Positions 59,049 to 64,000 of a stretch of DNA of 64,000 nt are shown one piece after another. The notes beneath the pieces were generated by a model. That model ran no database searches. It was not told where the DNA came from and saw nothing but the letters and a program-made list of their open reading frames with translations. Numbering within the stretch: the stretch's first letter is position 1; the number at the start of each line of letters is the position of its first letter. This DNA comes from Tetrapyrgos nigripes. Lineage: Eukaryota; Basidiomycota; Agaricomycetes; Agaricales; Campanellaceae. Both the position numbers and the translations under genes were made by a program. The DNA is taken from NCBI GenBank assembly GCA_013368315.1, contig JAACJM010000177.1, forward strand, positions 116,833 to 180,832. Direction: 5' to 3'.

Positions 59049-60134
59049 GCTCCAACCTATTACATTACTATTACTCGCCAGCCTGTAATTAATAGTAATA
59101 GGTAATTAATTTGTTTTTCCAGAGATCGATATTTTTGGCCACAAACCAGCATTTTAATGTCAAAATTGAATAACCCATCCTGTAACCAACATTTCGAGCA
59201 CATAGCTTTGGTGGTTGTCATGACTCAGCTTTCATTGAGGATCGGAGGTCAGTACACAGATGCTGCGATTTCAAGAATAGCCAGTCAACTGAAACACTTG
59301 CACAAGTCTCTTGCAATGTGAGACTTTGCGAGTTGCAATTGCGAGAGATGATTGGAAACCCCGGGTATCCATCAATGTCCTTCCAGTGTCTGAAGACTTG
59401 CCCTCCGCCGGTCCAAAGGTTTCTCCACATCCTTCGCATCGCCTTTCTCAGAAATGTAATGCTCAAACTCTGAATGACCCTTTGCTAATGGTGGGGTAGA
59501 TGCTCTCTATCTATCCAGGGTTATCTCCACATTCCAGACACCACTGGTGCTAGCCGGAGAGAAGTTCAAATATGCACAATTTGCTGGGATGTTGGTGCCA
59601 CTAGGGCAAGGAAAATTTTGACAGACATAATGATTATAATAGCTTTCAAATATTGTTTTGGCATGAGTATCAAATCCTGGAATGCCAAACCAATCAAGAC
59701 AAACATGTACAATACACTTGTAGTATTGTTGTGGTTTGTGCTTTTTGTTCAGTATGGTGATTAGGTGTCAATGTACCCATACTGTATGTACTGAAAAGAT
59801 GGAAGCCAGCTGCACTCTAGATAACATAACACAGATGAGCTTGCAAATGAGATGGTGAAGGGTGTGAGAAAAGGTGTTTCCAACTGTCCCAAATGGGTAA
59901 TGAGATTTGGCCACTGGGATTTGTTTCCAAATCAGGCGAGTTGGAACTTTCTCTGGCCCTGTCTTTCCTCCAGAGAGCTGTTGTATAGCTCTAGACACCC
60001 TTTGAAAAATATCATATTAATTACCTATTATAATAAGATACAAAACTATTACCCAGACCAAGTAATAGTAAGAGTAATAGTATGCGAAATAATATATTTA
60101 ATAGGTAATTAATAGAAATAGGTTGGAGCCTTAG
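59049..60134. mobile_element. TIR element, about 1.09 kb, TA or TTA target
   Basis: Left end AGGCTCCAACCTATTAC and right end inverse (AATAGGTTGGAGCCT), each with inner TAATAGTAATAGG-type AT-rich repeats. The flanks TTTTA and TAGG allow a TA or TTA duplication. Two minus-strand frames inside (59218-59466 and 59768-59998) are not recognised and look decayed. Confidence 0.6.
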
Positions 60135-60139
60135 GAAAT

Positions 60140-61500
60140 TTCCAGCTAGAGATTGATCCTCCCCTAATCATGGTCTCTTGGTACAGTGCTATGTGACATT
60201 GCTGCATGAAATCGGGGTGGAAGATGGACAGAGAGAAGATCATTCACCGGGCGCAAACTCCCGTAAATCCTCTGCATTACAATGGATTTACCGGAGCTTT
60301 ATTTTGTGCTATTCAATAGACGGTGCGTAATTCCCCTGTAAGGCAGAAAATTGGCATAAATTTCCGGTGATTTACGGTAATTTGGGTGCAGTGATTTGAC
60401 AAATTCAGGATAGCATGCTAGTATGAGTAAGTAGCCTAGTGCGTGTGAAGCGGTTCGCGCTCATGATACGTCAACTCGCGTTGTCCATTTCCCTATTCCC
60501 TACTCCACTTTTTTTCCTAGAATAAAGCTAATTTCTCTCAGATGTCCATCTCGTCCACTCGATGTCACTTCTCTGTCCCAAGTGTAAATCTATACGATAT
60601 GTACACCTCACTTTGACCTCACTCAATGCATGTCTACATTCATCCTCATTTTTCCTGCATCCAAGATCATGGCTGCGTCAAGTGATCGCAGCGTGGCTAC
60701 CACTGGTGGGAGACAAATGGAAGCATGAGTGGGAGGTGGTAGAAGATCAAGAGTCTTTGTTGTGTGGATTTGTGCGGATCATCCTCCTCTTTTATCCTCC
60801 ATTCGCTTATCAAGCCATTCTCATTCATTACTGTCTCGAAATATTGTCCTAGTACTATACCTAATTAGCCGTTTTTTTGATAGTATCTTGGCAGTTGCCA
60901 TGGCCAGATAAATCTACAGCATTTTAAAACGTACTGCCTGATTGATCCCGGGATGACAATGTACCTATTACATACAGTAGTTGCATTGGGCTGCCTCCCG
61001 GACCCTCGCATATCAGTTCTTGGTCCCAGCCTGGGTAATACACTCCTCCATCTAGTGTGGACATACTACCTGCCTTGCAGGCAGAACGCCTCTACCTCTA
61101 GGTTTTTGCATCAAGACTCTAATATCAACGCAAGCCCACGATGAACTCATCCTATTCTTATCTTATCGACTCTCTACGCCTTTTGGTTGTAGCGTTCTGT
61201 GGCCAATCATATTCTCGTGTACCAGAGGATGTTTGATATGGAAGGGTGTTGGCGTCTGGTCAGGAGTGATGAAGGTTTCTTTGTTTCCGTTCCTTTCATT
61301 TTGTGCATGTACAGAAGTGTGGAGAATGACGGATGAGTCCAAGATGACGCTTGGGCTGTTGAAGCCTCTCTGATAGAGTGTGCAGGAGGAGCACTCCATC
61401 GTCGACAAGGTGGATACGTTTGGCAGTACCCTGGCTCTGAGGACTCAGACCGATTTCGAAGTACTTCTCTAATTAGAATTGCGATCACGTGTATAGTATG
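60140..61500. other. No supported gene
   Basis: Mixed intergenic sequence, possibly including the LTR of the Gypsy remnant at its right end. I see no coding similarity. Confidence 0.35.
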
Positions 61501-62363
61501 TAGACGCGTGCAGTGGGCTGTGTAATGCATCTCTCTCTCTCTCTCTTATCTCTTCGTGGATTTCAACTCCAAAGGACTAACATCATCAACGAGTGACTTG
61601 CCTTTGGATTTCGTCTTGTGTAATCAACGTGTTATACAAGGTGTGTATTTCTTTCGCTTTCTCCACGCTAATCTACTCTGTTGCTTCTGCAGAGCAACTA
61701 GGTATATTACTCTATGCGTTGACTCTAGTCTGCACTCCTGACTGTAACCCAGAACTCCTCCTGTAGTTCAAATCCTTCTTCTGCAGTGGTGACCACCACA
61801 GGGGTTGTGGTATTCCGTGGACTCAGACATGAAGGTGTGTCTTCGCCCCCTTTTCATCTTTCTCACCTCTTTTCTAGTGCAACTTCGAGTTCTTCAGAGA
61901 ACTCGGACTGAATATCAAAACCGCCATTACAGATCTCGCAGATTCTTCAGTTCCATCGTCCCTGACATCGCCTACAATGACAATGGCGTCATCATCAAAT
62001 CCCTCAATCATCATTACTGACTTTGACGAAATGACAACACCATCACCTTCAGCCACTTTGACAGTTCCTATGCCAGTCGCCAAGACCTCAGGGGCACCTT
62101 ATTTCGATGGGAAGAATGCTCGGGACTACCTTGATGACATTCTTTCTCATGGAGAAAGAGCAGGTATCATGGACCACAACAAACTGGTCAACTACATCAT
62201 CACATACACCTCACCCAAGGTAAAGGACACCATCTGTTACCTTCCAGAGTTTGGTAGACTTGGAAGATGGGGAGACTGACACTAGGACTTAGGTGTCCAC
62301 AGCAGCCATGCTCAAACTACTCTATGCCTCAGCCTCGGACCTGAAGGAAATCACTCAATGCGA
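61501..62363 (+). mobile_element. Gypsy-type LTR retrotransposon remnant, 5' part with start of gag
   Basis: A putative LTR end and primer-binding-like site TGGTGACCACCAC (61787-61799) are followed by a gag start. The ATG at about 61977 leads to a Ser/Thr/Pro-rich stretch, then APYFDGKNARDYLDDILSHG and KLVNYIITYTSPKVKDTICY. This is typical of Agaricomycete Gypsy gag N-termini. The frame breaks at 62279 but related sequence continues (AMLKLLYASASDLKEITQC) to 62361. There the LTR-like repeat copy 2 interrupts it. No pol is present. Confidence 0.6.
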
Positions 62364-64000
62364 TGATACGCCGTACAAAATCGCAGTATACATACTTGGA
62401 TTTTGGTTCATAATATCAGTTTTGACGTTCTTTTAAGGGAATAAGAGGACCAGGGTGAGCCCTGAACTGCTATTTAATACCTAGCAGGACTAAGAAAACA
62501 ATGGTACAATAATATTAAGTGCTTACGAATGGAGAAACAACTCATTCTAAGTACTATGATAGATATGTACGAGTTGGGAGTTATAATAGCAGACCCACCA
62601 AATGATAAAGATAGTCTATAAAGGCTTTGGAATCCTATTATAACGACTAGAACCGCTAGCGTGATCCAAAGGGACAGTGAAATGCGAGGTAGCCCCTATT
62701 CACGGGCATAGGAACATGTAAGCAACACAATCCTTGGCTGAAAGGTCACTTGGAGAAGACAGCGTTAAGATCAGACATGCAGACAATCACGCTAGGTCTA
62801 GATCTATGTATCAGTAAATCCCGTAGTACTAAAACAGCTTTGAGGGAATCTTTAGTATCTGTAAAAGGTACATGTGGACAAAAGTAAGACAAAGTATATA
62901 TGTACAGGATCCCAGAGAGTTCAGCTATCCATCAGTACAGAGGGGATAGTGGATGGGCATCTCTACACAGAGATATGAGGGACAGAAGCGCTAAGTTGCA
63001 GTACATCTGAATGATCAGAATACAACCCAAACAGGTAACATTATTTCCAGATAAGGATAAATCCATCAGTAATCGTCTAGCTAGGCATTGAAAGCATTGA
63101 GGAAGGAATAAGTATGCAAACGGGACTGCAGAAGAGCTGGACTTGTATGTAGGACTCAGTAGTAGACTGCTGGCAATACATAGAACACAAATAAAGCAAG
63201 ATCAGAGAAAAGGGAAAGGAAAACTGAACGGAATAAAAGAAACTATGAGAAAACCCTATGCCCCTAGCGTTAAAGACGCGTATGAAGGAGCATTCTGAGT
63301 CATAGATGTGATGCTCGCTAACCAGGACGGTACACCAAAACACCAGATGGCTTACAAAGGGAACTGAAGAAAGTTCCTAAGAATATTTAGATAATATTGA
63401 ACAGTTTCTGTATACGCCTAATAAGCAAGTCTTTACTTACAAGGAAATAGGTAGAACTTGCTAGTGGAATTTTCAATATGTTTTATATTTTCTCTACGTA
63501 CCTTTTAGTGGACCTTGAAAAGAAATAGGTAACTGTATAGTTGTAGCTGCGAGTAGTATAAAAGGACGAGATATTACAAGTAGCTACCCAAGCCACTCAC
63601 TGTAGAGTATTGGATCTCGCTAGCAATAGTAGAGGACGTGAAACACAGTCTAAAGCTTCTAAACAAACTTAACTGCACTCGCTACGAGTATAAACATTGT
63701 GTTGGAGATAATAGAGTTTTAAAATTGAACATCTTTGGGGTTATAACTGTGATCTTTGTGTTGACCTTCTGGTCTATTAAGTGTTGATTTTAAGGCAACT
63801 GTGGCATACAAGTGTTTGATTTTTGGGACTCGTTGATCCCCTTGTGTTTAAACTTGTGTTTATTGTGTCGCACGCTAAGCGCTAACTTCATTGAAAAACC
63901 CTGATCAAAAGTACTTATAGTACAAGTAAACTGGGAGTTTGAGTACTCTGACTACTTGGAACACTTGTCTCATTTACATTTGTATACAGTTTTGTGTTTG
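62364..64000 (+). repeat. LTR-like repeat, copy 2 (truncated by window end)
   Basis: Begins TGATACGCCGTACAAAATCG and is collinear with 10753-14160 minus the Tc1/mariner element and minus one 72-bp unit. It shows the empty Tc1/mariner target at about 62974. It sits inside a gag frame, which supports its being a mobile LTR-type repeat. Confidence 0.7.

Noticed and set aside
1..64000. tRNA and rRNA genes
   Set aside because: No cloverleaf with a convincing T-loop and anticodon arm, and no rRNA-like conserved block, was recognised by eye.

Overview
The window is TE-rich nuclear DNA of a mushroom-forming basidiomycete (Agaricomycete). The evidence is 50-110 nt spliceosomal introns, Agaricomycete-type 7-TM genes (a WRAW-type receptor-like protein and a DUF6534-type protein), a fungal G-domain protein with a C-terminal membrane-like helix pair, and a KDZ transposase with its CxC cysteine-cluster region. 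Most of the 64 kb is mobile DNA at several ages. Only one gene, a GTPase at 28457-30421 (-), reads as fully intact.

Layout. (1) 2137-14578 is one nest: a hAT element with 8-bp TSD GACATTGA holds an LTR retroelement (4260-14311), whose 3' LTR holds a solo LTR (9755-10305) and a longer LTR-like repeat (10753 to about 14160), which in turn holds a Tc1/mariner element (11437-13073). (2) 14.6-24.3 kb carries non-autonomous TIR elements (15714-16931; 19360-20535), two copies of a USP-like gene fragment, a membrane-protein exon fragment and a partial DUF6534 gene. (3) 24406-27359 is a 3-kb palindrome made by two opposed copies of one element with 9-bp TSDs. (4) 28.4-30.4 kb holds the intact GTPase gene. 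(5) 34261-56721 is a 7-TM receptor-like gene cut in mid-exon by a 21,016-bp DNA transposon (35205-56220) with an exact 8-bp TSD, ATCTCAGC. Joining the two host halves restores an open 339-codon frame. (6) 56.7-64 kb has another TIR element, a Gypsy-type gag start, and a second copy of the 10.75-kb LTR-like repeat inserted into that gag.

The 21-kb element is the main result. It carries a decayed KDZ transposase (51909-55348), a diverged Spt5-like NGN/KOW gene (45110-49185), two unidentified minus-strand genes (40883-42406; 49961-51644), an inverted hexamer minisatellite that leaves long open frames on both strands (37.06-39.68 kb), a second repeat field (39.74-40.88 kb) and arrays of the palindrome GGGAATTCCC near both ends. 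Its own genes have stops and frameshifts, yet the host exons around it are still open. This fits a cargo-bearing element mobilised in trans.

Family names come from motif recognition by eye. No database search was run. Exon joins were checked only for splice consensus and codon phase.
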